Source: Acidovorax sp. RAC01
Lineage (GTDB): Bacteria > Pseudomonadota > Gammaproteobacteria > Burkholderiales > Burkholderiaceae_C
Length of the DNA stretch: 64,000 bases
Direction of reading: 5' to 3'
Assembly (NCBI RefSeq): GCF_001714725.1
Contig: NZ_CP016447.1
Span: forward strand, 1,379,001-1,443,000
Below the pieces are notes generated by a model, which had not been told where the DNA came from, ran no database searches, and saw only the letters and a program-made list of their open reading frames with translations. Positions 34,397-43,811 of this stretch are shown here, in pieces (position 1 is the first letter of the stretch; each line of letters opens with the position of its first letter). The position numbers and the translations under genes are program-made.

Positions 34397-35956
34397 ATGC
34401 CTGTTAAGGACCAATCGCTCTCAAGCAAAGCATTCGTTGCTATTTTTTCAATAGCATTTTTGGCTTTTCTGCTTCCCGCAAGCGCTCAAACACAAGGAGC
34501 CCTCCCCACCCTGGGCGACGCCAGCGACCTCACGATCAGCGCCGAACGTCGCTTGGGCGACCGCATCATCCGCGAACTCTATCGCGACCCCGACTACATC
34601 GACGACGCGGTGCTGGCCGAATACGTGCAGTCCATCTGGCAGCCACTCGTGGCGGCTGCACGGGCCCGGGGGGAACTGAGCCCGGAACTGGACGAGCGCT
34701 TTGCCTGGGAAATCCTCCTGGGACGTGACAGGACGGTCAATGCCTTTGCGCTGCCCGGCGGCTACCTGGGCCTTCATCTGGGGCTGATTGGGGTGGTGGA
34801 AACACGTGATGAACTGGCCTCCGTTCTGGCGCATGAACTCAGCCATGTGACGCAGCGACACATATCGCGCCTGCTCACCCAGCAGAGCAAGCAGACGCCG
34901 CTGCTACTGGGCGCGATGGTGCTCGGCGCACTCGCGGCCAGCAAGAACCCGGCGGCGACGCAAGCCCTCGTCGTAGGGGGCCAGGCGCTGGCTATTCAGA
35001 ACCAGCTGAACTTTTCGCGGGACATGGAGCGCGAGGCCGACCGGATTGGCTACGGGCTCATGGCGCCGGCTGGATTTGCGCCACAGGGGTTCACTGGCAT
35101 GTTCGACAAACTCCAGCAGGCCAACCGGCTCAACGACAACGGCTCTTGGCCCTATTTGCGCAGCCACCCACTGACGACCGAGCGCATGGCAGACATGCAA
35201 TCGCGCGTGCCTCCAGGGTCCACGCCGAAGATATCCGGCTCCATGCCGCAGGCTTTCGAGCCCGGCATGATGGCGGCGCGAGCCCGCGTGCTGGGAAACC
35301 CCGGGGTGGATGTCCTGCGGCAATGGATCGCTGAGCCACAGGGCACCGGGTTCGCATCGCAAAACGCAGCGAAACGGGCAGCGGCGCTCTACGCTTCAGC
35401 GTTGGGCAGCAGTACGCTGCGCGACAGCCACAGTGCGCGCGCCACGGCCCGCAAGTTGCTGGACGTTGTGAAACCTGATCCTGCGGCCTATCGGCTCGCT
35501 GCGCTGCTGGCCGCCGAGATCGAGCTCGCGGCTGGCGATGCAGCGGCGGCTGTTGCCAAGCTCCCTGCCACCGCTGCAGGCTCAGGCGGGCAATCAGGCA
35601 GACCCGAGCTGCTGTTGCGAGCACAGGCGTTTCTCAGGGGTGGCGCGGCCAGCGACGCGCAAGCGGTGACGGGGGCGTTGCAGACTTGGGTCACGACCCA
35701 TCCACGCGACGCCACAGCATGGCAACTGCTGGCATCCGCCTGGCAAGCGTCAGGCCAGCCGCTGCGCGCGGTGCGGGCGGAGGCAGAGGCGCAAGCTGCG
35801 CGATACGACTACGCAGCCGCAGTGGACAGATTCAAGGCCGGGCAGGACATGGCACGACGCGGAGTGTCAGCTGCAGACCACATTGAGGCGTCCATCATCG
35901 ACACCCGGCTGCGCGCAGTGGAATCACTTCTTCGAGAACAGGCCTCCGAGCGCTGA
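34397..35956 (+). CDS. M48-family periplasmic metalloprotease, BepA-like
   Basis: A 519-residue exported zinc protease with a tetratricopeptide-like C-terminus, the architecture of BepA/YfgC. A signal peptide ends near ASAQT. The peptidase domain has [19 protein letters not shown], the zinc motif [10 protein letters not shown] (about residue 148) and [13 protein letters not shown] with the third ligand. The second half (about 300-519) is an Ala-rich helical array, like the TPRs of BepA, which acts on outer-membrane LptD and BamA. The signal-peptide coding region contains one of the GCTAT palindromes (34439-34455). Composition switches from AT-richer to GC-rich inside this signal peptide. The gene is divergent from moaC. 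Confidence 0.9.
   Translation: MPVKDQSLSSKAFVAIFSIAFLAFLLPASAQTQGALPTLGDASDLTISAERRLGDRIIRELYRDPDYIDDAVLAEYVQSIWQPLVAAARARGELSPELDERFAWEILLGRDRTVNAFALPGGYLGLHLGLIGVVETRDELASVLAHELSHVTQRHISRLLTQQSKQTPLLLGAMVLGALAASKNPAATQALVVGGQALAIQNQLNFSRDMEREADRIGYGLMAPAGFAPQGFTGMFDKLQQANRLNDNGSWPYLRSHPLTTERMADMQSRVPPGSTPKISGSMPQAFEPGMMAARARVLGNPGVDVLRQWIAEPQGTGFASQNAAKRAAALYASALGSSTLRDSHSARATARKLLDVVKPDPAAYRLAALLAAEIELAAGDAAAAVAKLPATAAGSGGQSGRPELLLRAQAFLRGGAASDAQAVTGALQTWVTTHPRDATAWQLLASAWQASGQPLRAVRAEAEAQAARYDYAAAVDRFKAGQDMARRGVSAADHIEASIIDTRLRAVESLLREQASER
34439..34455. repeat. Dispersed palindrome inside the M48 signal-peptide codons
   Basis: GCTAT (34439-34443), TTTTTCA, ATAGC (34451-34455), read in frame as AIFSIA of the signal peptide. 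It is one of five copies of this palindrome type. The usual copies lie between genes, so here the element has become coding sequence, or the similarity is accidental. Confidence 0.65.
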
Positions 35957-36277
35957 CTCGATCAGGATTCCAAGCACCGAATAGATCAGCGAGCCCAGCA
36001 GGGCCGCGCCAAAGCCGGTGACCTGAAAGCCCTCCAGAACCGAGGCCGCAGCCCAGAACATGAGGGCATTGATGACGAACAGGAAGAGCCCCACGGTGAC
36101 GATGGTCACCGGAAGGGTGAGCACGACCAGCACCGGCCGCAACACCACGTTGAACAGGCCGATGACAAACGCGGCGATCAAGGCCGAGGTGAAGCTCTCC
36201 ACCTGCACGCCGCTGTAGACGTACGCCACGAAAAGCAGGGATGCTGCGCTCAGCAGCCATTTGAAAAGCAGTCTCAT
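35924..36277 (-). CDS. Phage-holin-like 4-TM membrane protein
   Basis: A 117-residue membrane protein with about four helices, of the actinobacterial/proteobacterial holin-like DUF360 group: VQVESFTSALIAAFVIGLFNVVLRPVLVVLTLPVTIVTVGLFLFVINALMFW is its core. Despite the family name it has no evident phage context. The ATG at 36277 (MRLLFKWLLSAAS) starts a helix; an upstream in-frame ATG (36310) is less likely. It converges with the M48 protease and overlaps its end by 33 bp. The function is unknown. Confidence 0.82.
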   Translation of the reverse strand: MRLLFKWLLSAASLLFVAYVYSGVQVESFTSALIAAFVIGLFNVVLRPVLVVLTLPVTIVTVGLFLFVINALMFWAAASVLEGFQVTGFGAALLGSLIYSVLGILIESALGGLFSKK

Positions 36278-36369
36278 GCCGCAAGAATAGCATCCGTCCA
36301 GCGACGCCACCCCACAAACGCGGCGACCTTGGGTCTGCCTCGCAGCCCCCTCATCGCAGTTGCGCAGGC

Positions 36370-36822
36370 CTATTCAAGCCCAAGCATGCACAGCACACCA
36401 ATGCCAGTGACGAGGCTGCCGAGCGTGCCGGACAACCCTGGCCAACGCGGACCCACGGGCATCGTTGCTTCATCGTAGGCCGCCCGAGGGCGGCGCATGT
36501 CGATGACCTGCGCGGGCGCAGAGTGCCCGGCCTGCAACTGAGCGGTCAATTCAGCCAGGGGGGCCTTGGCGAGCATGGTGGTCACAGTGCCCGCGTGCGC
36601 AGGCAGGGTGGGCAGGATCTGGGCGAACAGCTTGTCGGCCCATTTGTCGCGCCAGTTCTCACGGGCGCGGTGGCTGACCCATTTGCTGATGCGGTGTGTC
36701 ATGCGGGGAGCGCAGGCCACCAGCAACCATTGGGCGCGAGCCGACGGCTGGCGAGCCAGCAGCGTGGCCAGGCCCTGTTGTGCGCTGGCGGCGTCGTCGA
36801 CGTAAACAATGAACCTGTCCAT
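36370..36822 (-). CDS. Hypothetical 150-residue protein with C-terminal membrane helix
   Basis: I do not recognise this protein. It opens MDRFIVYVDDAASAQQGLATLL and continues with a basic, Trp-rich middle (KWVSHRARENWRDKWADKLFAQIL). After RRPRAAYDEATMP it ends in one hydrophobic segment (LSGTLGSLVTGIGVLCMLGL), probably a C-terminal membrane anchor. An AAGGAG-like sequence upstream supports the ATG at 36822; the frame continues to 36906 without a better start. A 7-bp tandem repeat lies about 80 bp upstream, in the region that would hold its promoter. It is coded alone between the holin-like gene and TerC. Confidence 0.6.
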   Translation of the reverse strand: MDRFIVYVDDAASAQQGLATLLARQPSARAQWLLVACAPRMTHRISKWVSHRARENWRDKWADKLFAQILPTLPAHAGTVTTMLAKAPLAELTAQLQAGHSAPAQVIDMRRPRAAYDEATMPVGPRWPGLSGTLGSLVTGIGVLCMLGLE

Positions 36823-36900
36823 AAACGACTCCTTGCAATGACGGTGCCGGCCCGTGGTGCGCTGCAGCCAGAAGCGCTGCAAAACACCGCGGCCCGGTTC

Positions 36901-36960
36901 AGGCATCAGGCATCAGGCATCAGGCATCAGGCATCAGGCATCAGGCATCAGGCATCAGGC
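36901..36960. repeat. 7-bp tandem repeat (AGGCATC, 8.5 copies)
   Basis: Eight perfect copies of AGGCATC followed by AGGC. The array covers the last codon and stop of the TerC gene (stop at 36955-36957) and the region upstream of the hypothetical gene at 36822. The unit length of 7 is not a multiple of 3, so copy-number change would alter the TerC tail frame and shift spacing to the downstream promoter. It is the only such array in the window. Confidence 0.9.
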
Positions 36961-37683
36961 GCCAGCCGGGCCAGCAGATGCGCGGCGCGCCAGCACGGCC
37001 TTGCCGATCGCCAGCACGAGCAATGCACCCGCAATGCTCGCCCCATACCTGATCCATTCCGTCTGAGGAAGTTTCACCATCCACTGCCACTTGTCTGCGT
37101 TGGCAAACACGGGATCCGTGACGAGCATGCCGCCCGCGATCCAGCCCAGCAGCATGCCACCCAGCACGATGATGAGCGGGAAGCGCTCCATCAGCTTGAT
37201 CACCAGCTGGCTGCCCCAGACGATGATCGGGATGGAAATGAGCAGCCCCAGGACGACCAGAAGGAAAGAGTGCTCACCTGCGTTTTGGGCAGCACCGGCA
37301 ATCGCGATGACGTTGTCAACGCTCATCACCAGGTCGGCCACGATGATGGTCTTGATGGCCGCCAGCAGCTTGTCGCTGCCTTGCACATCGCCGTGACCGT
37401 CTTCATCGGGGGCGAGCAGCTTCACGCCAATCCACACCAGCAGGAGCGCACCCACGAACTTCAGGAACGGGAGGGCCAGCAGCGTCATTGCGAATGCGAT
37501 GAGGATCACCCGCAGCACGATGGCGCCAGCCGTGCCCCAGATGATGCCCTTGGTGCGCTGTGCCGGGGGCAGCTTGCGGCATGCCAGGGCAATAACCACC
37601 GCATTATCCCCACCCAGCAAGATGTCAATGATGATGATCTGGCCCAAAGCAAGCCAGAATTCAGGCGACGATAAGAAGTCCAT
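36955..37683 (-). CDS. TerC family integral membrane protein
   Basis: A 242-residue TerC-family protein with about seven helices. The two conserved acidic motifs are present: LGGDNAVVIALACR in the first helices, and VMSVDNVIAIAGAA in the centre. Members export manganese or other metals, or support metal loading of exported enzymes; which applies here is unknown. The ATG at 37683 (MDFLSSPEFWLALGQ) is right before the first helix. The stop codon lies inside a 7-bp tandem repeat. Upstream is a 465-bp gap, where I looked for the manganese riboswitch often found before such genes but saw no core match. Confidence 0.87.
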   Translation of the reverse strand: MDFLSSPEFWLALGQIIIIDILLGGDNAVVIALACRKLPPAQRTKGIIWGTAGAIVLRVILIAFAMTLLALPFLKFVGALLLVWIGVKLLAPDEDGHGDVQGSDKLLAAIKTIIVADLVMSVDNVIAIAGAAQNAGEHSFLLVVLGLLISIPIIVWGSQLVIKLMERFPLIIVLGGMLLGWIAGGMLVTDPVFANADKWQWMVKLPQTEWIRYGASIAGALLVLAIGKAVLARRASAGPAGA

Positions 37684-38148
37684 AAATTCCTCGGAGTGAT
37701 ACGCAAAAGGAGGGCGGGCTGCCACCGCAGCGCCAGCCACCCTTCGTTCTGGGGCACGGTCGGCAGATCAGGGAGCACCCGCAGCGGGTTCGGACATGCG
37801 AAGGGCGGCCTTGATCAGCCCTGAAAGGGCCCATCAAAGGTCTTGCTCAGCCGGGGCACCACAGGTGCCCACGACCCGGAGCGCCGGAAGCAATGCTTCG
37901 TATTGACGACGGTTCCGACAACCTGCGCCAAGGGCCATCCGGCGACGCCATGGCCCAACGCAGACTGGGAGCTACTCCCCTTCGAAGCAGGCGATTGGAA
38001 CACCGCCGGCGCCGCCATGCAAGCACGTTGCGTTGTGGATACTGCGTATACCCCTGGTTGCATCGGTCGCTAGGGCGGGCTTCGATACACCTTCCCCGGC
38101 AAGGCCAGGCGCAGGCAGCTATCATCCGGCGCCCTGTACACGGCACCC
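37684..38148. other. Gene-free region upstream of TerC
   Basis: No coding sequence is supported in these 465 bp. Several short frames exist on both strands but none shows a domain, signal or ribosome site. GAAGCA-A-TGCTTC (near 37888-37900) is a small inverted repeat. The stretch could be a long TerC leader; I see no yybP-ykoY riboswitch core (the GGGGAGUAG-type element) on the TerC strand. Confidence 0.4.
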
Positions 38149-38589
38149 ATGGCACACATCCACATCACCGACATCGAAGCGGCCATCAACCACTGGCGGG
38201 CGCTCACTCCGTCTCCCGATGGCATCACGCTGGCGCCTGCGCTGCGCGCGCTGGGCGAGCTGTATGCGCGGATGGCCTATGCCCACGACGATGCCATCGA
38301 CGAGGACACGCTGCCGCCCGCGGCCCTTGCCGCCTGGCAGGCCTGGTACGACACGACCCCGGACACACCCTGCATCGCCATCTGCTCCACGAGCCAGGGG
38401 GACGACCTCTGCAAGGGATGCGGCCGCACTTTCGACGAGGTGCAGTTCTGGCCCGCATTCACCCCGGCAGAAAAACGCAGCGTATGGCGGCGCATCACGC
38501 TGGAACATTCGGCGTGGCGATTCAACCGCTATGCGGAGCGGGCTGCAGAAGGCCCCAGCCCAGCGCCCGGGAGCACGGCCGCAGCCTGA
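38149..38589 (+). CDS. DUF3717 plus DUF1289 zinc-binding protein
   Basis: A 146-residue protein with two modules. The N-terminal MAHIHITDIEAAINHWRALTPSPDG is the DUF3717 pattern (a short helical domain common in Burkholderiales). The middle TPCIAICSTSQGDDLCKGCGRTFDEVQFWPAFTPAEKR is a DUF1289 domain, a small Fe-S or zinc Cys4 fold with CxxxC and CxxC. Neither module has an established function. The C-terminus is Ala/Pro-rich. The ATG at 38149 precedes the DUF3717 start. A 100-bp gap separates it from the next gene. Confidence 0.85.
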   Translation: MAHIHITDIEAAINHWRALTPSPDGITLAPALRALGELYARMAYAHDDAIDEDTLPPAALAAWQAWYDTTPDTPCIAICSTSQGDDLCKGCGRTFDEVQFWPAFTPAEKRSVWRRITLEHSAWRFNRYAERAAEGPSPAPGSTAAA

Positions 38590-38688
38590 TGGTGGGCCGG
38601 GCCGTCTGGGTAGGCCCTTCCGCCTGACCCTACAGACACTGTGTCGCCCTGCCTGTACGCGAGCGCAGCAAACAGCTATGGTGTGACC

Positions 38689-38991
38689 ATGCTCCGACTC
38701 ATGCAGGCTCCCAACATCGCCATTGCCACGCTCTGGGCGGACCTGCTGTGCGAGGCCGGCATGGCCGCGTCGGTACAGCGCCAGTATCTGGGCGCCGCGG
38801 CCGGGCATCTGCCGCCGGGGGAGTGTCTGCCGGAAATCTGGCTCGACCACGATGAGCACGCACCCCAGGCGCGGGCACTGCTGAAGGACCTGCAAGAGCT
38901 GCCCCAAAGGCGCTGGGAATGCGTTTGCGGCGAACGGGTGGAGGGCGGTTTCGAGCAGTGCTGGCAATGCGGCGCGCTCATGCCGCGTTGA
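38689..38991 (+). CDS. DUF2007-type putative signalling protein
   Basis: A 100-residue protein. The first part MLRLMQAPNIAIATLWADLLCEAGMAASVQRQYLGAAAGHLPPGECLPEIWLDHDEHAPQARALL is the DUF2007 (putative signal-transducing, PII-like fold) pattern. The end carries a Cys4 zinc knuckle, CVCGERVEGGFEQCWQCG. Its function is unknown. The start at 38689 is the ATG right before the domain; an upstream GTG at 38641 is less likely. It stands in the same direction as the DUF1289 gene and converges on yaeQ, with 163 bp between. Confidence 0.78.
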   Translation: MLRLMQAPNIAIATLWADLLCEAGMAASVQRQYLGAAAGHLPPGECLPEIWLDHDEHAPQARALLKDLQELPQRRWECVCGERVEGGFEQCWQCGALMPR

Positions 38992-39078
38992 GTGCACGCT
39001 CGCAGAGAGCGCGTCTGCCGCGGCACCGGCCGCCGCGTCAGGCAGCCGAGGCAAGGCCTCCACCGCCCAACGCACGAT

Positions 39079-39095
39079 GCTATATTTTATATAGC
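39079..39095. repeat. Dispersed palindrome GCTATA-TTTTA-TATAGC
   Basis: A perfect 6-bp inverted repeat in the convergent gap between the DUF2007 gene and yaeQ. It may serve as part of a bidirectional terminator; an AAGCCC...GGGCTT inverted repeat (39114-39149) follows on the yaeQ side. Confidence 0.75.
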
Positions 39096-39154
39096 AAACA
39101 AGCCAATAAAAACAAGCCCTAGAGCCTGAAAATGCTTGTAAACCGGGCTTCTGA

Positions 39155-39715
39155 CTACTTCCAGCGCACCGGTTCCACATGCACGCTGCCCTGCGTGCTG
39201 CTGAGCGTGATCGCTCCCTCCTGGACGGTCGCCTGCAACTGCATGCTGCGCTCGGCCAGCTGGGCCAGCGCCTGCGACGCTTCCGAAGGAATGCGCCACA
39301 CCTGCAGCTTTTCCAGGCGCGACAGCTTGGTCTCGATGCCCTTCCACCAGATCTCGGCGGCGTGGTTGAAGCAGTAAACGATCACGGCGTCGGCCTTGCT
39401 GCACGCCTTGGTCAGCGGCTTGTCCTCCGGCTGGCCCACCTCGATCCACACGCGCTTGCGGCCGGTGAAATCGGTCAGCGATGCGTCCGGATCATCCGGG
39501 TCCGACAGGCCTGCGCCAAACGCCAGCGTGCCGTCGCCATTGCAGGTGTCATGGAGCTCATGCGCCTGGATGGCCAGCGCTGCCAGGCGCACCATCATGC
39601 GCTCGTCCGTCTCGCTCGGATGCCGTGCCAACGTCAGCGCATGGTCGGCGTAGTAGCCGTGGTCGATGTCAGCGATCTGGAGATTCGCCTTGAAGATGGT
39701 GGATTTGATGGCCAT
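39155..39715 (-). CDS. yaeQ: YaeQ family protein
   Basis: A 186-residue YaeQ, a small protein with a PD-(D/E)XK-nuclease-like fold. The start MAIKSTIFKANLQIADIDHGYYADHALTLARHPSETDERMMVRLAALAIQAHEL is diagnostic, and IEVGQPEDKPLTKACSKADAVIVYCF holds the acidic core. E. coli YaeQ was reported to compensate for RfaH loss, but its role is unsettled. The ATG at 39715 (MAIKST) is the family start; a frame extension to 39757 reads through the repeat region. Between it and purB lies a hairpin repeat. Confidence 0.9.
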   Translation of the reverse strand: MAIKSTIFKANLQIADIDHGYYADHALTLARHPSETDERMMVRLAALAIQAHELHDTCNGDGTLAFGAGLSDPDDPDASLTDFTGRKRVWIEVGQPEDKPLTKACSKADAVIVYCFNHAAEIWWKGIETKLSRLEKLQVWRIPSEASQALAQLAERSMQLQATVQEGAITLSSTQGSVHVEPVRWK

Positions 39716-39743
39716 GACTGCCTGTAAAAATGATAGCAGCCTA

Positions 39744-39760
39744 CGCTTGCCTATCAAGCG
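39744..39760. repeat. Intergenic hairpin CGCTTG-CCTAT-CAAGCG
   Basis: A perfect 6-bp stem with a 5-base loop between yaeQ (start 39715) and the purB end (39788). ATAGC (39733-39737) lies just before it. The combination looks like a longer relative of the dispersed GCTAT/ATAGC element, with one half of the palindrome replaced by this hairpin. It may also end purB transcripts. Confidence 0.6.
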
Positions 39761-39787
39761 CAGGAGGCCAAAAAACCAGTAAACCGG

Positions 39788-41275
<1,488 letters not shown>

Positions 41276-41301
41276 CTATCCCGCGCACTGGAAAACACAC
41301 C

Positions 41302-41916
41302 ATGAAACTGATCGGAGCCTCTGCCAGCCCTTACGTCCGCAAGGTGCGGATCGTGATGGCCGAAAAAAAGCTCGACTACCAGTTCGTACAGGAAAACGTC
41401 TGGGCTGACGACACGACGATCGCCACGTCCAACCCGCTGGGCAAGGTGCCCTGCCTGGTGATGGAAGGCGGCGAGGCGGTGTTTGATTCCCGCGTGATCG
41501 TGGAGTACCTCGACACCCTCTCCCCCGTGGGCAAGCTCATCCCGGTACAGGGCCGCGAGCGCGCTGAGGTCAAGACCTGGGAGGCGCTGGCCGATGGCGT
41601 GATGGATGCCGGCGTGCTGGCGCGCCTGGAAGCCACCTGGGCCCACCGCAAGGACAGCGAACGCAGCCAGGCGTGGATTGACCGCCAGCTGCGCAAGGTG
41701 AACGACGGCGTGAAGTCGATGAGCCAGGGCCTGGGCGACAAGCCCTACTGCAGCGGCATCCACCTGAGCCTGTCGGACATCGCCGTAGGGTGCGCGCTCG
41801 GATGGCTGGAGTTTCGGTTTCCCGAGATCGGCTGGCGCGCTGAGTACCCCAACCTGGGCAAGCTGATGGACAAGCTGATGCAGCGCCCCAGCTTTGCCGA
41901 CACCCGTCCATCCTGA
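41302..41916 (+). CDS. Glutathione S-transferase family protein
   Basis: A 204-residue GST. The N-terminal thioredoxin-like domain is MKLIGASASPYVRKVRIVMAEKKLDYQF, then NPLGKVPCLVMEGGEAVFDSRVIVEYLDTL, with the cis-Pro and the DSR/E-S glutathione motif. The C-terminal helical domain has WIDRQLRKVNDGVKSMSQGLGDKPYCSGIHLSLSDIAVGCALGW. The SPYVRKVR motif places the catalytic Ser near residue 9. It would conjugate or reduce with glutathione; the substrate is unknown. It is divergent from purB and converges with the NTF2-like gene. The ATG at 41302 is the family start. Confidence 0.92.
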   Translation: MKLIGASASPYVRKVRIVMAEKKLDYQFVQENVWADDTTIATSNPLGKVPCLVMEGGEAVFDSRVIVEYLDTLSPVGKLIPVQGRERAEVKTWEALADGVMDAGVLARLEATWAHRKDSERSQAWIDRQLRKVNDGVKSMSQGLGDKPYCSGIHLSLSDIAVGCALGWLEFRFPEIGWRAEYPNLGKLMDKLMQRPSFADTRPS

Positions 41917-42001
41917 GCCACAGATCCGCGGCCGCACGCCGCGGTGCCGGAAAGCCCTTGCGCCCCGCGCGGTGCGCGATCCGGCCTGGCGCCCCGGCAG
42001 G

Positions 42002-42487
42002 TCAGCTGTTGGCGCGCTTTTTCAGCCAGCGCATCAGCGCGCTCACCACCGGCAGCTTTTCGTACAACTCTTCGGCCGCGTCCCAGTAGTCGCGGTGCAA
42101 CGAGACCAGGCCTTGCCCGTCGATCACCAGGTGGGACGCACCGCGCACCGTCTGCGTCACGCCCTTGTGAAAGCTCTTGAAGGCAAACACAAAGTCCCAC
42201 GTCAGAAAGCATTGCTGGCCTTGCACCACGCGGCCCGTCACGATGAACCGGGGGTTTTCCAGCGCCACGAACATGTGGGCAAAGATCTGCTGGATGGCGG
42301 GGATGCCGCGCACGTCGTTGAACGGGTCCTTGAAGCGGGCGTCGGCCGCATAGAACTGGCCGATCCGCGCCACGTCTGCGGGCGAGAGGTTCTCGAACAG
42401 CGCAATGACGCGTGTCACGGCTTCTTCCGTCATGCCTTGCACAGCATCGTTCAAGGGCGCAGGCGCGGTGGCGGGCAGGCTGGGCAT
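42002..42487 (-). CDS. SnoaL/NTF2-like protein, end of lipid operon
   Basis: A 161-residue protein of the NTF2/SnoaL-like fold (VTRVIALFENLSPADVARIGQFYAADARFKDPFNDVRG opens it, then MFVALENPRFIVTGRVVQGQQCFLTWDFVFAFKSF). Such folds often act as small-molecule isomerases or cyclases, but no catalytic set can be assigned here. Its ATG at 42487 overlaps the SDR stop as ATGA. It is the last gene of the eight-gene minus-strand run that ends at 42002, and it converges with GST. In related operons a nuclear-transport-factor-like gene also closes the run (recalled, not checked). Confidence 0.85.
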   Translation of the reverse strand: MPSLPATAPAPLNDAVQGMTEEAVTRVIALFENLSPADVARIGQFYAADARFKDPFNDVRGIPAIQQIFAHMFVALENPRFIVTGRVVQGQQCFLTWDFVFAFKSFHKGVTQTVRGASHLVIDGQGLVSLHRDYWDAAEELYEKLPVVSALMRWLKKRANS

Positions 42488-43269
42488 CAGAGTCCTGTGA
42501 ACCGGTGGATGGCCGGAAAGTACAAACGGTAGGGCAGCAGGCGCAGCATCTTCATCACCCGCGTGAAACGCTTGGGAAAGTGGATGTCGAAATGCCCTTG
42601 CGACCATCCCTTGAGGATGGCCTGCGCCGCGGCCTCGGGCGAGATGAGCGCGGGCATCGCGAAGTCGTTGCCCGCGGTGAGGGGCGTGGCCACAAAGCCC
42701 GGGTTGATCACGCTCACGCCCATGCCCAGGTCGTGCAGGTCCAGGTACAGCGCCTCGGCCAGGTTGATCAGCGCCGCCTTGGTGGGCCCGTACGCCAGGC
42801 TCTTGGGCAGGCCACGGAAGCCCGCCACGCTGCTGATCAGGCTCACGTGGCCGGGCCGGCCAGCGGCTGCAGCGGCAATCATGGCGGGCAGCACCCCCGC
42901 CAGCACATGCAGCACGCCGCTGTAGTTGACCTGCTCATGCCGCAGCATCTCGGCCAGGTTGAAGTCGGTGGCACGCGTGTCGCGGTAGTAGCCCGCGCAG
43001 TAGCAGACGAGGTCTGGCGGGCCGCCTGCCAGCACCTGTGCGGCCACGGCCTGCACATCGGCCGGCTCGGCCGTGTCCAGCGGCAGGGCCTGGCTGCCAG
43101 GGTGTTCTGCCACGAACGCGTCCAGGGCCGCCCGGCTGCGGGCCGAGACGATCACCTGCGCGCCGCGCGCGTGCAGCGCCGACGCGGTGGCGCGCCCGAT
43201 GCCGCTGGAGGCACCCACCAGCCAGACCCGGCGGCCCTGCCAGTCGCGCAGAGAAGGATTGAGGCTCAT
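42487..43269 (-). CDS. SDR family oxidoreductase
   Basis: A 260-residue short-chain dehydrogenase. The nucleotide motif is VWLVGASSGIGRATASALHARG (GxxxGxG). The catalytic set is SLISSVAGFRGLPKSLAYGPTKAALINLAEAL (Ser, Tyr-x3-Lys), and INPGFVATPL follows. Its start overlaps the DUF3833 stop (43266-43269) as ATGA and its stop overlaps the NTF2 start, so it is tightly coupled in the operon. The substrate is probably a fatty-acid-derived alcohol or ketone, by context only. Confidence 0.92.
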   Translation of the reverse strand: MSLNPSLRDWQGRRVWLVGASSGIGRATASALHARGAQVIVSARSRAALDAFVAEHPGSQALPLDTAEPADVQAVAAQVLAGGPPDLVCYCAGYYRDTRATDFNLAEMLRHEQVNYSGVLHVLAGVLPAMIAAAAAGRPGHVSLISSVAGFRGLPKSLAYGPTKAALINLAEALYLDLHDLGMGVSVINPGFVATPLTAGNDFAMPALISPEAAAQAILKGWSQGHFDIHFPKRFTRVMKMLRLLPYRLYFPAIHRFTGL

Positions 43270-43811
43270 GGGGCGCGTTTCGTGAACGACAGCGTGATCT
43301 CGCCCAGCCGCACGCCAAACTTGCTCATGGTGGCGCGGTTGAGCATGACGCGATCGTCGATGAGGTACATCCAGTCGTCCAGGTCCACGTTGTAGACCTT
43401 GCCGTCCACCGGCAGCGCCAGCGTATAGGTCCAGCGGAAGGCGTTGCCGCGGGTCTGGCCGCTGGCCGTGCCGACGACGTCATCGGCCGTACCGGTGTAG
43501 CGGCCGTCGGCGTGCTTCGTCAGGCGCCAGATGCGGCGCTGCGTGGTGCCGTCCGAATAGGTAAAGGCTTCATCGAGCACGCCCTCGTTGCCCTTCCACT
43601 GGCAGTCCATCACCACGGTGAAGCGCTTGACGATCTGGCCGCTGCGGTCCTGGAAGATGCCCCAGGCGTCGATGGTGCCGTTGAAGTAGGTGGCCAGGTC
43701 GAGCACCGGTTTTTCGCTGGCGTAGCCCTCCAGCGTCTGGCTGGCGCAGCCCGAAAGGGCCACGGGCGCGGCCACGGTGGCCGCCAGGAGAAGGCGTCGT
43801 CTTTGCATCAT
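43266..43811 (-). CDS. DUF3833 lipoprotein
   Basis: A 181-residue DUF3833 protein. The signal has a lipobox (LSGCASQ), so it is probably lipidated and outer-membrane or periplasmic. The body has YFNGTIDAWGIFQDRSGQIVKRFTVVMDCQWKGNEGVLDEAFTYSDGTTQ, and YNVDLDDWMYLIDDRVMLNRATMSKFGVRLGEITLSF. A lipocalin-like barrel is likely, suiting a lipid carrier. Two ATGs at 43811 and 43808 overlap the MFS TGA (ATGATGA); the first is used. The frame runs much further upstream, but that sequence is a shadow of the MFS gene. Confidence 0.88.
   Translation of the reverse strand: MMQRRRLLLAATVAAPVALSGCASQTLEGYASEKPVLDLATYFNGTIDAWGIFQDRSGQIVKRFTVVMDCQWKGNEGVLDEAFTYSDGTTQRRIWRLTKHADGRYTGTADDVVGTASGQTRGNAFRWTYTLALPVDGKVYNVDLDDWMYLIDDRVMLNRATMSKFGVRLGEITLSFTKRAP

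Noticed and set aside
35924..36277. Prophage remnant suggested by the holin-like name
   Set aside because: No other phage gene, integrase or attachment site is nearby; the family is often chromosomal.
36901..36960. Possible CRISPR array
   Set aside because: The units are 7 bp and contiguous with no spacers; it is a simple tandem repeat.
37684..37900. Manganese (yybP-ykoY) riboswitch before TerC
   Set aside because: No core motif was found on the TerC strand.
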